A model generated the notes under the pieces. It had not been told where the DNA came from. It saw nothing but the letters and a program-made list of their open reading frames with translations, and searched no databases. DNA of 64,000 bases from the NCBI RefSeq assembly GCF_000062885.1, contig NC_009142.1:6995584-7059583 (forward strand). Direction: 5' to 3'. A program made the translations under genes and the position numbers. The stretch is from Saccharopolyspora erythraea NRRL 2338 (GTDB lineage: Bacteria > Actinomycetota > Actinomycetes > Mycobacteriales > Pseudonocardiaceae). Positions 48,210 through 58,835 of the stretch are shown here, piece by piece (the stretch's first letter is position 1; every line of letters starts with the position of its first letter).

Positions 48210-48422
48210 CTACTTCTTGCGGCGGCCGTAACGGGCCTCGAAGCGGGCGACGCGGCCACCGGTGTCGAGGATCTTCTGCTTGCCCGTGTAGAACGGGTGG
48301 CAGTTGGAGCAGATCTCGACGGTGATCTGGCCGCTGGTGCGGGTGCTGCGCGTGGTGAAGGAGTTGCCACAACCGCAGTTGACCTGGGTGGTCACGTACT
48401 CGGGGTGAATACCAGACTTCAA
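48210..48422 (-). CDS. rpmE: ribosomal protein bL31, zinc-binding form
   Basis: A 70-residue large-subunit protein bridging to the small subunit. It begins [10 protein letters not shown], has VNCGCGNSF and [14 protein letters not shown], giving the CxC plus CxxC zinc site of the C+ form of bL31. The family often has a zinc-free paralogue elsewhere, controlled by Zur. The position between rho and prfA is the standard actinobacterial one. Confidence 0.96.
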   Translation of the reverse strand: MKSGIHPEYVTTQVNCGCGNSFTTRSTRTSGQITVEICSNCHPFYTGKQKILDTGGRVARFEARYGRRKK

Positions 48423-48676
48423 CGCCTTGTCCTCTCATCGTGGCCGCCGGGTCCACGCGGCCGCGCCGCGCGGTGAACCGGTGCCGGAACCAACCTTGCA
48501 TTCTGCCAGACGAAGGCTGCTGACCTGCAACGCAGGGGCCCTCCCCGGATATTCCCGGCGCACCCGGTTGCCGTTCGGCCCGCCGAACACGCCGCCCGGC
48601 GCGTAGGAGTGACCGCCCGTCGAGTGAAGCATGGGCAGGTGGTGCGCACTCCGCGCCGCCGACGCATCCTCTACGC

Positions 48677-49072
48677 GTGATGCTCTGCTCCGCCCTCGGC
48701 AAACTCACGGTGAAGACGTGGGTTCTACTGCCGCTGCTGTTCCTCGGCAGCGCGGTCGGCATCGCCGCCCTGTTCGAGGTGCTGGTCAGCCCCTCGCCCG
48801 GCCTGTTCCAGGACGTGACGGCCTCGGTGCCCGTCCTCTGCGGGTTCGCCGGTGCGCTGACGCTGCTGAGCAGCGGTCAGGTCGGCTGGAGCGCGGCCTG
48901 GCAGCGCCGCTGGCTCCGGTTCGGCTACCCGCTGGCCGTGCTGCTCGGGGGCCTGGCCGCCGACGCCGTGCGGGTGCCCCTGGTCGCCGCGCTGGTCATC
49001 GGACCGCCCGCCGCGACCCTGCTGATCGTGGTGCTCGTCCGCAGCGCCGCCCGCCCGGTCGCCTGCCCCTGA
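48677..49072 (+). CDS. small integral membrane protein of unknown function
   Basis: A 131-residue protein with four predicted helices (residues about 15-37, 47-66, 80-97 and 101-122). It starts GTG-ATG. I do not recognise the family; the sequence is hydrophobic and Leu/Ala/Val rich without conserved polar residues. It is on the opposite strand within the conserved rho-rpmE interval, so its presence there is unusual. Convergent with rho, sharing a bidirectional terminator. Confidence 0.6.
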   Translation: MMLCSALGKLTVKTWVLLPLLFLGSAVGIAALFEVLVSPSPGLFQDVTASVPVLCGFAGALTLLSSGQVGWSAAWQRRWLRFGYPLAVLLGGLAADAVRVPLVAALVIGPPAATLLIVVLVRSAARPVACP

Positions 49073-49149
49073 CCGACACCGCGCCCGCACGCAGGCACCC
49101 CGATCCGGCGACCTTCCGCCGGGGGATGTGTGCTCCGCGTCATGAAGCG

Positions 49150-49182
49150 GAAGGGCCCGCACCTGGTCGGTGCGGGCCCTTC
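49150..49182. terminator. perfect 14-bp hairpin after rho
   Basis: GAAGGGCCCGCACC (49150-49163) pairs exactly with GGTGCGGGCCCTTC (49169-49182) around a five-base loop. It lies 24 bases after the rho stop and about 80 bases after the convergent membrane protein gene. Confidence 0.85.
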
Positions 49183-49205
49183 GGCGATGCGCGGAGACGC
49201 GGACG

Positions 49206-51152
49206 TCAGTCCTCGTCCTTGCCCGGCGTGGTCTTGGCGACCTGCATCAGGAACTCGATGTTGGTCCGCGACTTGCGCAGCCGGTCCTGGAGCAGCTCCA
49301 GGGCCTGCTGGGCGTCGAGCGCGGCCAGCACCCGGCGCAGCTTGTGGGTGACCGCCAGCTCGTCGGGCGAGAGCAGGATCTCGTCCTTCCGGGTGCTGGA
49401 GGCGTCCACGTCGACCGCGGGGAACAGCCGCTTGTCGGCCAGCTTGCGGTCCAGCTTGAGCTCGGCGTTGCCGGTGCCCTTGAACTCCTCGAAGATCACG
49501 GTGTCCATGGTCGAGCCGGTCTCCACCAGCGCCGTGGCGAAGATCGTCAGCGAGCCGCCGTTCTCGATGTTGCGCGCCGCACCCAGGAACCGCTTAGGCG
49601 GGTACAGCGCGGTCGAGTCGACACCACCGGAGAGGATCCGGCCCGATGCCGGGGCCGCCAGGTTGTAGGCGCGGCCCAGCCGGGTGATGGAGTCGAGCAG
49701 CACGACCACGTCGTGGCCCATCTCGACCAGGCGCTTGGCCCGCTCGATCGACAGCTCGGCCACGGTCGTGTGGTCCGACGGCGGACGGTCGAAGGTGGAG
49801 GCGATGACCTCGCCCTTCACCGACCGCTGCATGTCGGTGACCTCTTCCGGACGCTCGTCGGCGAGGACGACCATCAGGTGGCACTCGGGGTTGTTGGTGG
49901 TGATCGCGTTGGCGATCGCCTGCAGCACCATCGTCTTGCCCGCCTTCGGCGGCGAGACGATCAGCGCCCGCTGCCCCTTGCCGACGGGCATCACCAGGTC
50001 GATGATCCGGCCGGTCAGGTTGTGCGGTTCGGTCTCCAGGCGCAGCCGCTCGTTCGGATAGAGCGGGGTCAGCTTGTGGAACTCCGACCGGCCCTTGGCC
50101 GCGTCGGGCTCCAGGCCGTTGATGGCGTCGACGCGCACCAGCGGGTTGAACTTCTGCCGCTGCTGCTCGCCCTCGCGGGGCTGGCGGATGACGCCCTTGA
50201 TGGCGTCGCCGCGCCGCAGCCCGTACTTGCGGACCAGCGACAGCGAGACGTAGACGTCGTTCGGCCCCGCCAGGTAGCCGGAGGTCCGCACGAATGCGTA
50301 GTTCTCCAGCACGTCGAGGATGCCCGCGACCGGCAGCAGCACGTCGTCCTCGCGGACCTCCGGCTCGCCACCGCCGCCCTCCGCGCGCCCGCGGTTGCGG
50401 CGGCGGTCGCGGAACCGGCGTCCGCGCCTGCGTCCGCCGTCCTCGTCGCCGTCGTCCTGCCGGTTGTCCTGCTGCTGACGGGCGTTGTTGCGGTCCTGGC
50501 GCTCACCGCGGTCCTGGCGGTCTCCGCGGTCCTGCCGGTCTCCGCGGTCCTGCCGGTCTCCGCGGTCCTGCCGGTCTCCGCGGTCCTGGCGCTCACCGCG
50601 CTCGGAGCGCTCCTGGCCGCCCTGGCCACCGCGCTCGTCCTCCTGCGCACCGCCGGCCCGCCCGGAGGAGCGCCTGCGGCGGTTGTTGGAACGCCGGCTC
50701 TCGTCGTCGCCCGAGGCGTCGGCGGCCTGCTGGCGGCGCCCACGTCCCCGGGACGGCGCGGCACCGTTGGGGGCGGGCTCGGCGGCCTGCTCGGTGTCGC
50801 GCTGCTTGCTGTCGGCGTCGCTCTCGTCCAGCGCGGGCTGGTGGGCCTTGGCCTGGGCGCTGTCCTCGGCGCCCTGGCTTGGCTTCTTGGTGCTGCGCGA
50901 CCGCTGCGGGGCCGCGCCGCCCTGCCGCTCCTTGATGGCCGCGATCAGGTCGCCCTTGCGCAGGCCGGTGGTCTCGATGCCGAGTTCCCCCGCGAGTTGG
51001 CGCAGCTCAGCGAGAACCATGCCGGAAAGTCCGCCGCGTCGGCGCGGGGTCCCGTTGGTCTCGGAACCGGTGCCCGACTGCTCGGATTCCTGCCGGCCAG
51101 CTTGAGCGACGCCGTTGGCCGCTTCGCTGCTCAACAGTTCGGTGTTGCTCAC
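49206..51152 (-). CDS. rho: transcription termination factor Rho with long disordered insertion
   Basis: A 648-residue hexameric RNA-dependent ATPase. Residues about 40-80 resemble the Rho N-terminal fold (LRQLAGELGIETTGLRKGDL); then comes a roughly 180-residue Arg/Asp/Gln/Gly insertion with (QDRGDR)n repeats; the RNA-binding domain starts at about GILDVLENYAFVRTSGYLAG; the ATPase has Walker A SPPKAGKTM, VVLADERPEEVTDM and VVLLDSITRLGRAYN. GTG at 51152 is chosen for AGGAAGGA five bases upstream. Such insertions are typical of high-GC Gram-positive Rho and aid termination on structured RNA. A very long leader precedes it. Confidence 0.95.
   Translation of the reverse strand: MSNTELLSSEAANGVAQAGRQESEQSGTGSETNGTPRRRGGLSGMVLAELRQLAGELGIETTGLRKGDLIAAIKERQGGAAPQRSRSTKKPSQGAEDSAQAKAHQPALDESDADSKQRDTEQAAEPAPNGAAPSRGRGRRQQAADASGDDESRRSNNRRRRSSGRAGGAQEDERGGQGGQERSERGERQDRGDRQDRGDRQDRGDRQDRGDRQDRGERQDRNNARQQQDNRQDDGDEDGGRRRGRRFRDRRRNRGRAEGGGGEPEVREDDVLLPVAGILDVLENYAFVRTSGYLAGPNDVYVSLSLVRKYGLRRGDAIKGVIRQPREGEQQRQKFNPLVRVDAINGLEPDAAKGRSEFHKLTPLYPNERLRLETEPHNLTGRIIDLVMPVGKGQRALIVSPPKAGKTMVLQAIANAITTNNPECHLMVVLADERPEEVTDMQRSVKGEVIASTFDRPPSDHTTVAELSIERAKRLVEMGHDVVVLLDSITRLGRAYNLAAPASGRILSGGVDSTALYPPKRFLGAARNIENGGSLTIFATALVETGSTMDTVIFEEFKGTGNAELKLDRKLADKRLFPAVDVDASSTRKDEILLSPDELAVTHKLRRVLAALDAQQALELLQDRLRKSRTNIEFLMQVAKTTPGKDED
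50483..50608 (-). repeat. 18-bp tandem repeat inside rho
   Basis: Four near-exact copies of GGTCTCCGCGGTCCTGCC span 50519-50590 (read on the plus strand), with diverged copies on both sides to about 50483 and 50608. On the coding strand each copy gives six residues, QDRGDR, so copy number can change without breaking the frame. Confidence 0.9.
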
Positions 51153-52037
51153 GAATGTCCTTCCTGACCGGACCGCGCCTCCTACGCGACCCAGCGGATT
51201 GCCCGCCCGCTCTCCAGTCGCGGACGGCCGTTTTGTGCTACCGGCAGCCGATCGGAAATCCACGAAGGTGACCGGCTGTCGAGCCGTGGCTCGTGCTGAA
51301 CCAGCAGCACCGGGCGGTGGGAGGCACCCGGCTCGCGAGATCGCCAGTCCGATACCAGCGTTGACGATTCCAGCTTCGGTGATATCAGCTCACGGGACTC
51401 GCCGGTGGCTCCGCCGACTCGCGCTGAGCTGCCCGAACAACGGTCCACGTGCGACGTGTCCACTCCGATCCACACTCGCCGATGCACGCCCTGCTGCCGC
51501 CTCGTACCAGGAGGAATCGACTCGCTGAAGCCCTTCACCGGGCATTGCGGCAGGCCCCGTCCGCACGTCGCGGACGCACCTGGCTGCCGGTGGAGGAGCT
51601 ACGGGGATCGATCCGCCGACTCGGTTACCGCAGTGGGCCACGGTGTGAAACCTAGAGCCCCAACCCCGACATCGGCAACGATTCGCAGATCGATTCGTCC
51701 GAAGCGAACCCCATTGAGTTGACAACTCCTGCCTCGGTCACCGCGTCCGGGTACCCGCCAATCCTGATCTTCACCCCGGGTCGGGTGGAGTCAATTCACA
51801 GCGGGAGATGCGTTCCGGGGTCGACGTCCCGGATACGGCACCGGCGCCCTGCGCGCGGTGACTGATTGACCTTGAGGGTAGACGCCCTGACATCCAGGTG
51901 CAACAACCCCCCGGGCGTGTGGCACGCCCGATGTCGATCACTCCGCCGGTCGGCGCTGTGGCGCACCTACCGACACCACCTTTGTACCACCTCCGCCGCC
52001 CCCGCCGCGCGCAGGGCCGCCCATCAGGGCATTTCGG
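51153..52037. other. long non-coding region before rho
   Basis: 885 bp between thrB and rho carry no convincing gene; frames there have no ribosome sites and no protein-like pattern. Composition is less GC-rich than the genes. It holds a palindrome GAGTTG-A-CAACTC at 51716-51728 and a possible minus-strand promoter TTGCCG-18 bases-TAGGTT ending near 51649, which would give a rho leader of about 500 bases. A long leader fits Rho autoregulation known in other bacteria. Confidence 0.55.
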
Positions 52038-52952
52038 TCAGGGTTTGGCGGTGACGCGCACGCCTTCGCGGTCGACCGGCAGGCGCAGCGCCTCGAAGCC
52101 GGCGATGTCGAGACCGGGCGGAAGTTCACCGGCTTCGGGCAACGCCAGCACGGTCGGTCCGGCTCCCGAGACGGCCGCCGGGACGCCCGCCGCGCGCAGC
52201 CGCCGCACGAGCGCGACTGTCTCGGGCCACGCCGGCTCCCGGTAGTCCTGGTGCAGGCGGTCCGCGGTGGCCGCCAGCAGCAGCGACGGGTCGCTGGTCA
52301 GCGCGTGCACGGCGAGCGCCGCGCGTCCCGCCGCGAACGCCGCGTCGGCGTGCGGCACCCGCTCCGGCAGCAGCCCGCGGGTGGTGTGCGTCGCGGACTC
52401 CACGCCGGGCACCAGGGCCACCGGCACGACGTCGGGGTGCGGTTCGAGCCGGGTCGCGCGGAACCGGCCGTCCTCGCACCACGCGACGACGAACCCGCCG
52501 AAGAGGCTGGCCGCGGCGTTGTCGGCGTGGCCCTCGCGCTCGGCCGCGAGCTGGAGGGCCGCGGGCGCGTATTCCGGGTCCCGGGCGCTGATCCCGGCCA
52601 GCGCGTGTCCCGCGGCGACACCGGCGACGATCGCCGCCGCCGACGAGCCGAGCCCGCGGGAGTGCGGGATGGTGTTGCGGCAGCGCAGCCGCAGCGCCGG
52701 GGCCGGCACCCCGAGCCGGTCCAGGGTGCGGTGCAGCATCCGGGCGACGAGGTGGCTCCCGTCCGCCGGGACGACCCCGGCGCCCTGCCCCTCGACCTCG
52801 ACCCGCACGCTGCCCGGCGGGCCGTCGACCACCTCGGCCCGCACCACGTCGTGCAGGGACAGCGCCATCCCGAGGGCGTCGAAACCCGAACCCAGGTTCG
52901 CCGTCGACGCCGGGACGGTGACCTCGACGGACGTGGCGGCCAGGGCCGTCAC
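52038..52952 (-). CDS. thrB: homoserine kinase
   Basis: A 304-residue GHMP kinase making O-phosphohomoserine for threonine. The N-terminal [20 protein letters not shown] and the ATP loop [20 protein letters not shown] (near residue 90) are diagnostic, and [12 protein letters not shown] is motif 3. GTG at 52952 overlaps the thrC stop (GTGA). It is last in argS-lysA-hom-thrC-thrB; frames extending upstream into thrC are spurious. Confidence 0.95.
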   Translation of the reverse strand: MTALAATSVEVTVPASTANLGSGFDALGMALSLHDVVRAEVVDGPPGSVRVEVEGQGAGVVPADGSHLVARMLHRTLDRLGVPAPALRLRCRNTIPHSRGLGSSAAAIVAGVAAGHALAGISARDPEYAPAALQLAAEREGHADNAAASLFGGFVVAWCEDGRFRATRLEPHPDVVPVALVPGVESATHTTRGLLPERVPHADAAFAAGRAALAVHALTSDPSLLLAATADRLHQDYREPAWPETVALVRRLRAAGVPAAVSGAGPTVLALPEAGELPPGLDIAGFEALRLPVDREGVRVTAKP

Positions 52953-54028
52953 GTCAGCTCCAGCGCCGTCGCGACGGCGCCGGGGTCCACCGGCAGCGGC
53001 TCGACCTCGACCATGCCCGACAGCGCCGTGTCGGGGTCCTTGAGGCCGTGCCCGGTCACGGTGCACACCACGCGCGAGCCCGGGGGCATCCGGCCGTCCT
53101 CGACGGTGGCCAGCAGCCCGGCGACGCTGGAGGCCGACGCGGGCTCGACGAACACGCCCTCGCGGGAGGCCAGAAGCCGGTAGGCGGCCAGGATCTGCTC
53201 GTCGCTCACGGCCGAGAACAGGCCGCCCGAGGCGTCCTTGGCGGCCACCGCGCCGTGCCAGGAAGCGGGGCTGCCGACCCGGATCGCGGTCGCGATCGTC
53301 TCGGGGTTGGACACCGGCTGGCCGTGCACCAGCGGCGCAGCACCGGCGGCCTGGAAGCCGAACATGGCGGGCGTGGCGGAGATGACCCCGTCGCGGGCGT
53401 ACTCGTCGTAGCCCTTCCAGTACGCGGTGATGTTGCCGGCGTTGCCGACCGGCAGGCAGTGCACGTCGGGCGCGGCGCCCAGCACGTCGCAGATCTCGAA
53501 GGCGGCGGTCTTCTGGCCCTCCAGCCGGACCGGGTTGACCGAGTTGACCAGGGTCACCGGGTGCTCGGCGGCGGTCTTGCGGGCCAGTTCGAGGCAGTCG
53601 TCGAAGTTGCCCTGCACCTGGAGGATCTTCGCGCCGTGCACGACCGCCTGGGCCAGCTTGCCCATCGCGATCTTGCCCTGCGGCACCAGCACGGCCGAGG
53701 TGAGCCCGGCGCGCGAGGCGTAGGCGGCGGCCGACGCCGAGGTGTTGCCGGTGGAGGCGCAGATGACTGCCTTGCTGCCCTCGGCGAGGGCGTGCGTGAT
53801 GGCCACCGTCATGCCCCGGTCCTTGAACGAACCGGTCGGGTTGGCGCCCTCGACCTTGAGGTGGACCTCGCAGCCGGTCAGCTCCGAGAGGTGGTGGGCG
53901 GGCACCAGCGGGGTGTTGCCCTCCTGGAGGGTCACCACGCGCGCACCGTCGGGGACCGGGACGCGGTCCCGGTAGGCCTCGATGAGACCGGGCCACCCGG
54001 CACGCGCGCCCTGGATGTTCGAAGTCAC
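52949..54028 (-). CDS. thrC: threonine synthase
   Basis: A 359-residue PLP enzyme converting O-phosphohomoserine to threonine. The PLP lysine lies in [17 protein letters not shown], the cofactor phosphate loop in [16 protein letters not shown], and the family start [14 protein letters not shown] is present. ATG at 54028 overlaps the hom stop (ATGA), and its stop overlaps thrB, so hom-thrC-thrB are translated in a coupled way. Confidence 0.96.
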   Translation of the reverse strand: MTSNIQGARAGWPGLIEAYRDRVPVPDGARVVTLQEGNTPLVPAHHLSELTGCEVHLKVEGANPTGSFKDRGMTVAITHALAEGSKAVICASTGNTSASAAAYASRAGLTSAVLVPQGKIAMGKLAQAVVHGAKILQVQGNFDDCLELARKTAAEHPVTLVNSVNPVRLEGQKTAAFEICDVLGAAPDVHCLPVGNAGNITAYWKGYDEYARDGVISATPAMFGFQAAGAAPLVHGQPVSNPETIATAIRVGSPASWHGAVAAKDASGGLFSAVSDEQILAAYRLLASREGVFVEPASASSVAGLLATVEDGRMPPGSRVVCTVTGHGLKDPDTALSGMVEVEPLPVDPGAVATALELT

Positions 54029-55329
54029 GACGGTTCACCTTCCACGCGCATCACGCTGACCACCTCGCGCACCACCTCCAGCTGCGCGATCTTGTCCACT
54101 GTGGACTTCAAGGCCGCGTCCGCCGCGGTGTGGGTGACGACCACGAGGCTGGCCTCGTCGCCCCTGCCCTGCTGGCGGACCACGGAAATGCTCACATCGT
54201 GCTCGTTGAAGGTGGCCGCCACCTGCGAGAGCACGCCCGGTTTGTCGGCCACGTCGAGGCTGATGTGGTAGCGGGTCGGGGTGCCGCCCATCGGTCGCAC
54301 CGGCAGCTGGGCGTGCGCCGACTCGCGCGGCCCCTTGCCCGCCACGACCAGGTTGCGGGCCACGGCGACCAGGTCGCCGAGCACGGCACTCGCGGTCGGG
54401 GCGCCGCCGGCGCCCTGCCCGTAGAACATGAGCTGCCCGGCTGCCTCGGCCTCCACGAAGACCGCGTTGAAGGCGCCGCCGACACCCGCCAGCGGGTGGC
54501 TGCGCGGGATCATCGCCGGGTGCACGCGGGCCGACACCGACTCGGTGCCGTCCTCGTCGACGACCCGCTCGCAGATCGCCAGCAGTTTCACGGTGCGGTC
54601 CAGCGACCTGGCCGCGGCGATGTCGCCGGGGCTGACCGCGGAGATGCCCTCGCGGTGCACGTCGGTGGCGGTGACCCGGGTGTGGAACGCCAGCGAGGCC
54701 AGGATGGCGGCCTTGGCCGCGGCGTCGAAGCCGTCGACGTCGGCGGTCGGGTCGGCCTCGGCGTAGCCGAGCCTGCCCGCCTCGTCCAGCGTCTCGGAGT
54801 AGCCGGCGCCGGTGGAGTCCATCGCCGACAGGATGTAGTTGGTGGTGCCGTTGACGATGCCCATCACGCGGTTGATCCGGTCGCCCGCGAGCGACTCGCG
54901 CAGCGGGCGCAGCAGCGGGATGGCACCGGCGACGGCGGCCTCGAAGTAGATGTCGGCGCCCGCGGCGTCGGCCGCCGCGTACAGCTCGGAGCCGTACTCG
55001 GCCAGCAGCGCCTTGTTCGCCGTGACCACCGACTTGCCCGACTTCAGCGCGGTCAGCAGCAGCGACCGGGCGGGCTCGATGCCGCCGATCAGCTCCACCA
55101 CGACGTCGACGTCGCCCTCCACCAGCGCCGTGGCGTCGGTGGTGATCAGGTGCTCGGGCACCTCTGGGTGCTTGTGCGGACGGCGCACCGCCACCCCGGT
55201 GACCTGCACCGGCGCCCCGGTCCGCGCCGCGAACTCCTCCGGCTGGTCCTGAAGCAGACGCAGCACCTCGGTACCGACCGTGCCGCACCCCAACAGCGCG
55301 ACTCTGATCGGTTCACGGTCCTCGATCAC
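54025..55329 (-). CDS. hom: homoserine dehydrogenase with ACT domain
   Basis: A 434-residue NAD(P)-dependent enzyme (thrA in mycobacterial naming) reducing aspartate semialdehyde to homoserine. The cofactor motif is [17 protein letters not shown] at residue 8, the catalytic region includes [13 protein letters not shown], and the last 80 residues form an ACT domain ([20 protein letters not shown]), the likely site of threonine feedback inhibition. GTG at 55329 directly follows the lysA stop. Confidence 0.96.
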   Translation of the reverse strand: MIEDREPIRVALLGCGTVGTEVLRLLQDQPEEFAARTGAPVQVTGVAVRRPHKHPEVPEHLITTDATALVEGDVDVVVELIGGIEPARSLLLTALKSGKSVVTANKALLAEYGSELYAAADAAGADIYFEAAVAGAIPLLRPLRESLAGDRINRVMGIVNGTTNYILSAMDSTGAGYSETLDEAGRLGYAEADPTADVDGFDAAAKAAILASLAFHTRVTATDVHREGISAVSPGDIAAARSLDRTVKLLAICERVVDEDGTESVSARVHPAMIPRSHPLAGVGGAFNAVFVEAEAAGQLMFYGQGAGGAPTASAVLGDLVAVARNLVVAGKGPRESAHAQLPVRPMGGTPTRYHISLDVADKPGVLSQVAATFNEHDVSISVVRQQGRGDEASLVVVTHTAADAALKSTVDKIAQLEVVREVVSVMRVEGEPS

Positions 55330-56748
55330 TCACACCTCCAGCCGGAGCAGGTCGTCCTCGGTCTCCCTGCGCAGCAGCAACCGCGCCTGACCGTCCCGGA
55401 CCGCGACCACGGCGGGCTTGGGCAGGCGGTTGTAGTTGCTGGCCATCACGTAGCAGTACGCGCCGGTCGCGGCCACCGCGACCAGGTCGCCCGGAGCAAT
55501 GTCCTCCGGGAGCCAGCAGTCTCGCACCACTACGTCACCGGACTCACAGTGTTTGCCCACGATGCGGGACAGCACGGCCCGCGCCTCGGCCCGGCGGGAC
55601 ACCAGGCGGCAGTCGTAGACCGCGTCGTAGAGGGAGGTGCGGATGTTGTCGCTCATGCCGCCGTCGACGCTGACGTAGCGGCGCTGGAGGCCGCCGTCTA
55701 GCGCCACGTCCTTGATGGTCCCGACCTCGTAGACCGTCACGGTGCCCGGACCGGCGATCGCCCGGCCGGGCTCGACGGCGATCCTGGGGGCGGCCAGCCC
55801 CGCGTTCTCGCACTCCTTGCGGACGATCTCGTTCAGCCGGGCGGCCAGCTCGGCCGGGGGCAGCGGGTCGTCCTCGGCGGTGTAGGCGATGCCGAGCCCG
55901 CCACCGAGGTCCACAGTGGACACGGTGGAGAGCGCTTCGGCGCCGTGCTCCTCCTGCATCTTCGCCAGCAGCCGGATCACCCGGTGCGCGGCCAGTTCGA
56001 AGCCGTCGTCGTCGAAGATCTGCGAACCGATGTGGCTGTGCAGGCCGACCAGCCGCAGCGACTCGGCCTTGAGCACCCGGCCGACGGCCTCGGCTGCCTG
56101 CCCGGAGGTCAGCGAGAAGCCGAACTTCTGGTCCTCGTGCGCGGTCGCGATGAACTCGTGGGTGTGGGCCTCCACGCCCACGGTCACCCGGATCATCACG
56201 TCCTGGCGGACCCCGCGCTCGCGGGCGATGTGCTCCAGCCGCGCGATCTCGTGGAAGGAGTCCAGGACCACCGAACCGACCCCGGCCTCGACCGCCGCGG
56301 TCAGCTCCGGGACCGACTTGTTGTTGCCGTGCAGCGTGATCCGCTCCGGCGGGAACTCCGCGCGCAGCGCGACGTTCAGCTCGCCGCCGCTGCACACGTC
56401 CAGGCTCAGGCCCTCCTCGGCCACCCACCTGGCGACCTCGGTGCACAGGAAGGCCTTGGACGCGTAGTGGACCGACGCCGGGTCGCCGAAGGCTCCCGCG
56501 TAGTCGGCGCAGCGGGAGCGGAAGTCGTCCTCGTCGAGCACGAACAGCGGCGTCCCGTACTCCTCGGCGAGGTCGCGGACGTCGACGCCGGCGAAGCCGG
56601 TGCTGCCGTCCGCCGCGCGGGCGGCGTTGCGCGGCCACACGTGCGGGTGCAGCCGGTCGAGGTCGTCGGTGGTGGCGGGCACCGGGCCCGCGGTGTTGCC
56701 GGGCGGCACGACATCGGCGTGCCTCGGCCCGGCCGGATGGGCGCGCAT
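55330..56748 (-). CDS. lysA: diaminopimelate decarboxylase
   Basis: A 472-residue PLP enzyme decarboxylating meso-diaminopimelate to lysine. The PLP lysine is in [30 protein letters not shown] holds substrate contacts, and [11 protein letters not shown] and [10 protein letters not shown] (active-site Cys) follow. ATG at 56748 is chosen for AAGGAG seven bases upstream; a longer frame overlaps argS. It starts 11 bp after argS, the first enzyme pair of a lysine/threonine operon. Confidence 0.95.
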   Translation of the reverse strand: MRAHPAGPRHADVVPPGNTAGPVPATTDDLDRLHPHVWPRNAARAADGSTGFAGVDVRDLAEEYGTPLFVLDEDDFRSRCADYAGAFGDPASVHYASKAFLCTEVARWVAEEGLSLDVCSGGELNVALRAEFPPERITLHGNNKSVPELTAAVEAGVGSVVLDSFHEIARLEHIARERGVRQDVMIRVTVGVEAHTHEFIATAHEDQKFGFSLTSGQAAEAVGRVLKAESLRLVGLHSHIGSQIFDDDGFELAAHRVIRLLAKMQEEHGAEALSTVSTVDLGGGLGIAYTAEDDPLPPAELAARLNEIVRKECENAGLAAPRIAVEPGRAIAGPGTVTVYEVGTIKDVALDGGLQRRYVSVDGGMSDNIRTSLYDAVYDCRLVSRRAEARAVLSRIVGKHCESGDVVVRDCWLPEDIAPGDLVAVAATGAYCYVMASNYNRLPKPAVVAVRDGQARLLLRRETEDDLLRLEV

Positions 56749-56759
56749 GGTGCGGCTCC

Positions 56760-58421
56760 TTACATCTGTTCCGGTGCGCTGACCCCGAGCAGGCCGAGGC
56801 CGTTGGCGAGCACCTGCCGGGCCGCCTCGCACAACTGGAGCCGGGCGATCGTCAGCGGGGTGGCCTGGTCGTCACCGGGCTGCAGGACTCGGCAGGCGTC
56901 GTAGAACTTGTGGTACGCGCTGGCCAGGTCCTCCAGGTACCGGGCGATCCGGTGCGGCTCCCGCAGTTCGGCCGCCGACCGCACCACGCGCGGGTACTCG
57001 CCCAGGGTGCGGATCAGGTCGCCCTCGCGTTCGTGGGTGAGAAGCGAGAGGTCGGCGTCGGCCACCGAGCCCCGGTCGATGCCCAGGGAGGCGGCGTTGC
57101 GCTGCAGCGACGATAGCCGCGCATGCGCGTACTGCACGTAGAAGACGGGGTTCTCGTTGGAGCGCTTGCTGATCAGGTCGAGGTCGATGTCCAAGGCGGA
57201 ATCCACCGACGAGCGGATCAGCGAGTAGCGCGCGGCGTCCACACCGACGGCGTCGACGAGGTCCTCCAGGCGGAGGACGGTGCCGGCGCGCTTGCTCATC
57301 CGGACCGGTTTGCCGTCCTTGACCAGGTTGACCATCTGGCCGATGAGGACCTCGACGGCGTCGGGGTCGTCGTCGAAGGCCGCGGCGGCGGCCTTCAGCC
57401 GCGGGATGTAGCCGTGGTGGTCGGCGCCCAGCATGTAGATGCACAGGTCGAAACCGCGGTTGCGCTTGTCGCGCAGGTAGGCCACGTCGCCGGCGATGTA
57501 GGCGGTGGTGCCGTCGCTCTTGATCAGCACCCGGTCCTTGTCGTCGCCGAACTCGGTCGAGCGCAGCCACCATGCGCCGTCGGCGAAGTAGAGGTGACCG
57601 GACTCCTTGAGCTGCTCGACGGACTTCTCGACCGCGCCGGAGGTGTGCAGCGAGTCCTCGTGGAAGTAGACGTCGAAGTCGACGCCGAAGTCGTGCAGGC
57701 TGCGCTTGACCTCGTCGAACATCAGGCCGACGCCGATGCGGCGGAACGTCTCGTGCCGCTCGGCTTCGGGCAGGTCCAGCGCGGTGGGCTCGGCTTCGAG
57801 CACCTGGTTGGCGATCTCTCCGATGTAGGCGCCGCCGTAGCCGTCCTCCGGGGCCGCCTCGCCGCGCGCGGCGGCGATCAGCGAGCGGACGAACCGGTCG
57901 ATCTGCGCGCCGGCGTCGTTGAAGTAGTACTCGCGGGTCACCTCGGCGCCCTGCGCCTCCAGCGTGCGGCCCAGCGCGTCGCCGACGGCGGCCCACCGGG
58001 TGCCGCCGAGGTGGACGGGGCCGGTGGGGTTGGCCGAGACGAACTCGAGGTTGACCTTCAGGCCCTGGTATTTCGCACCGCGGCCGTAGGCGTCGGTGGC
58101 GTCGAGCACCTCGCGCAGGATCTGGCCCTGCGCGTCGGCGGCCAGCCGCAGGTTGAGGAAGCCGGGGCCGGCGACCTCGACGGAGTCGATGCCGTCCTGG
58201 CCGGTCAGCGCCTCGGCCAGCCAGCCGGCCAGGTCGCGGGGGGCCACGCCCGCCTTCTTGGCCACCTGCATCGCGATGTTGGTCGCGTAGTCGCCGTGCT
58301 CGGGGTTGCGGGGTCGCTCGACCGTCACCGCGGCCGGAATCACGGATGTGTCCAGGTCACGGCTGGCGAGCACATCGACGGCGGTGTTGCGGAGCAGTTC
58401 AGCGAGCGCGGCGGGAGTCAC
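56760..58421 (-). CDS. argS: arginyl-tRNA synthetase
   Basis: A 553-residue class I synthetase. The HIGH-type motif is [14 protein letters not shown] (about residue 120), the KMSKS-type motif is [12 protein letters not shown], and the anticodon domain ends [18 protein letters not shown] at 58421 corresponds to the common start [18 protein letters not shown]; 13 upstream codons in frame are probably untranslated. It opens the argS-lysA-hom-thrC-thrB operon, an arrangement conserved in Actinobacteria, where arginine/lysine co-control has been described in Corynebacterium. Confidence 0.95.
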   Translation of the reverse strand: MTPAALAELLRNTAVDVLASRDLDTSVIPAAVTVERPRNPEHGDYATNIAMQVAKKAGVAPRDLAGWLAEALTGQDGIDSVEVAGPGFLNLRLAADAQGQILREVLDATDAYGRGAKYQGLKVNLEFVSANPTGPVHLGGTRWAAVGDALGRTLEAQGAEVTREYYFNDAGAQIDRFVRSLIAAARGEAAPEDGYGGAYIGEIANQVLEAEPTALDLPEAERHETFRRIGVGLMFDEVKRSLHDFGVDFDVYFHEDSLHTSGAVEKSVEQLKESGHLYFADGAWWLRSTEFGDDKDRVLIKSDGTTAYIAGDVAYLRDKRNRGFDLCIYMLGADHHGYIPRLKAAAAAFDDDPDAVEVLIGQMVNLVKDGKPVRMSKRAGTVLRLEDLVDAVGVDAARYSLIRSSVDSALDIDLDLISKRSNENPVFYVQYAHARLSSLQRNAASLGIDRGSVADADLSLLTHEREGDLIRTLGEYPRVVRSAAELREPHRIARYLEDLASAYHKFYDACRVLQPGDDQATPLTIARLQLCEAARQVLANGLGLLGVSAPEQM

Positions 58422-58835
58422 CCTAGGAAGTCTAAGGAAGCGTCGTCGCTGTTCAGCCAAGGGGTTGGAGGTGCGGGGACGGGTTCGGGGCCTGCGGCGG
58501 GACGGAGGACCGCGGGAGTGCGCAGCGTCACAGAAGGGTTACCGGCCGGTTGCGTGCCGGCGTCCGGTTGTGCTGCGGCTTCCGGTTGTGCCGCGGCCCG
58601 GAGTTCCGGTTGCGTTCCGGTTGTGCTGCGGCCCGGAGTGCGCTCGCATGGCGGTCCGGGCTGGGAGTCTGTGGCCCGTGCGGGGTCGTGCTGCGGCCTC
58701 CGGGAGGACGTGAACTTGTGTCGCGAATAGGACGAAGGGGGGTCCGAACGCGACAAAATCTCTAAACTGGCGGGCGGCCGAGGCGGGCCTGCACGGCCTG
58801 GCACTGCTCCGCGAGACGAGGTTCCGGAAGAAGCT
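58422..58835. repeat. divergent intergenic region with short repeats
   Basis: 414 bp between argS (minus) and the DUF3105 gene (plus). From 58540 to 58640 a TCCGGTTGTGCTGCGGC-type unit, sometimes extended by CCGGAGT, occurs about five times. The region must also hold the promoters of both operons; a lower-GC patch at 58735-58770 fits the plus-strand gene. No gene is called. Confidence 0.65.

Noticed and set aside
50519-50590. Possible CRISPR or non-coding minisatellite
   Set aside because: It is an in-frame tandem repeat within rho without spacers.
51182-51725. Open frames of 111-118 codons in the rho leader
   Set aside because: No ribosome sites, no hydrophobic or conserved pattern; more likely untranslated leader.
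51716-51728. Palindrome GAGTTG-A-CAACTC as a defined operator
   Set aside because: Perfect but short, single, and no regulator can be linked; mentioned only as part of the leader.
52038-54038. 666-codon frame covering thrB and the thrC region
   Set aside because: The upstream two thirds are an out-of-frame shadow of thrC; real thrB starts at the GTG overlapping the thrC stop.
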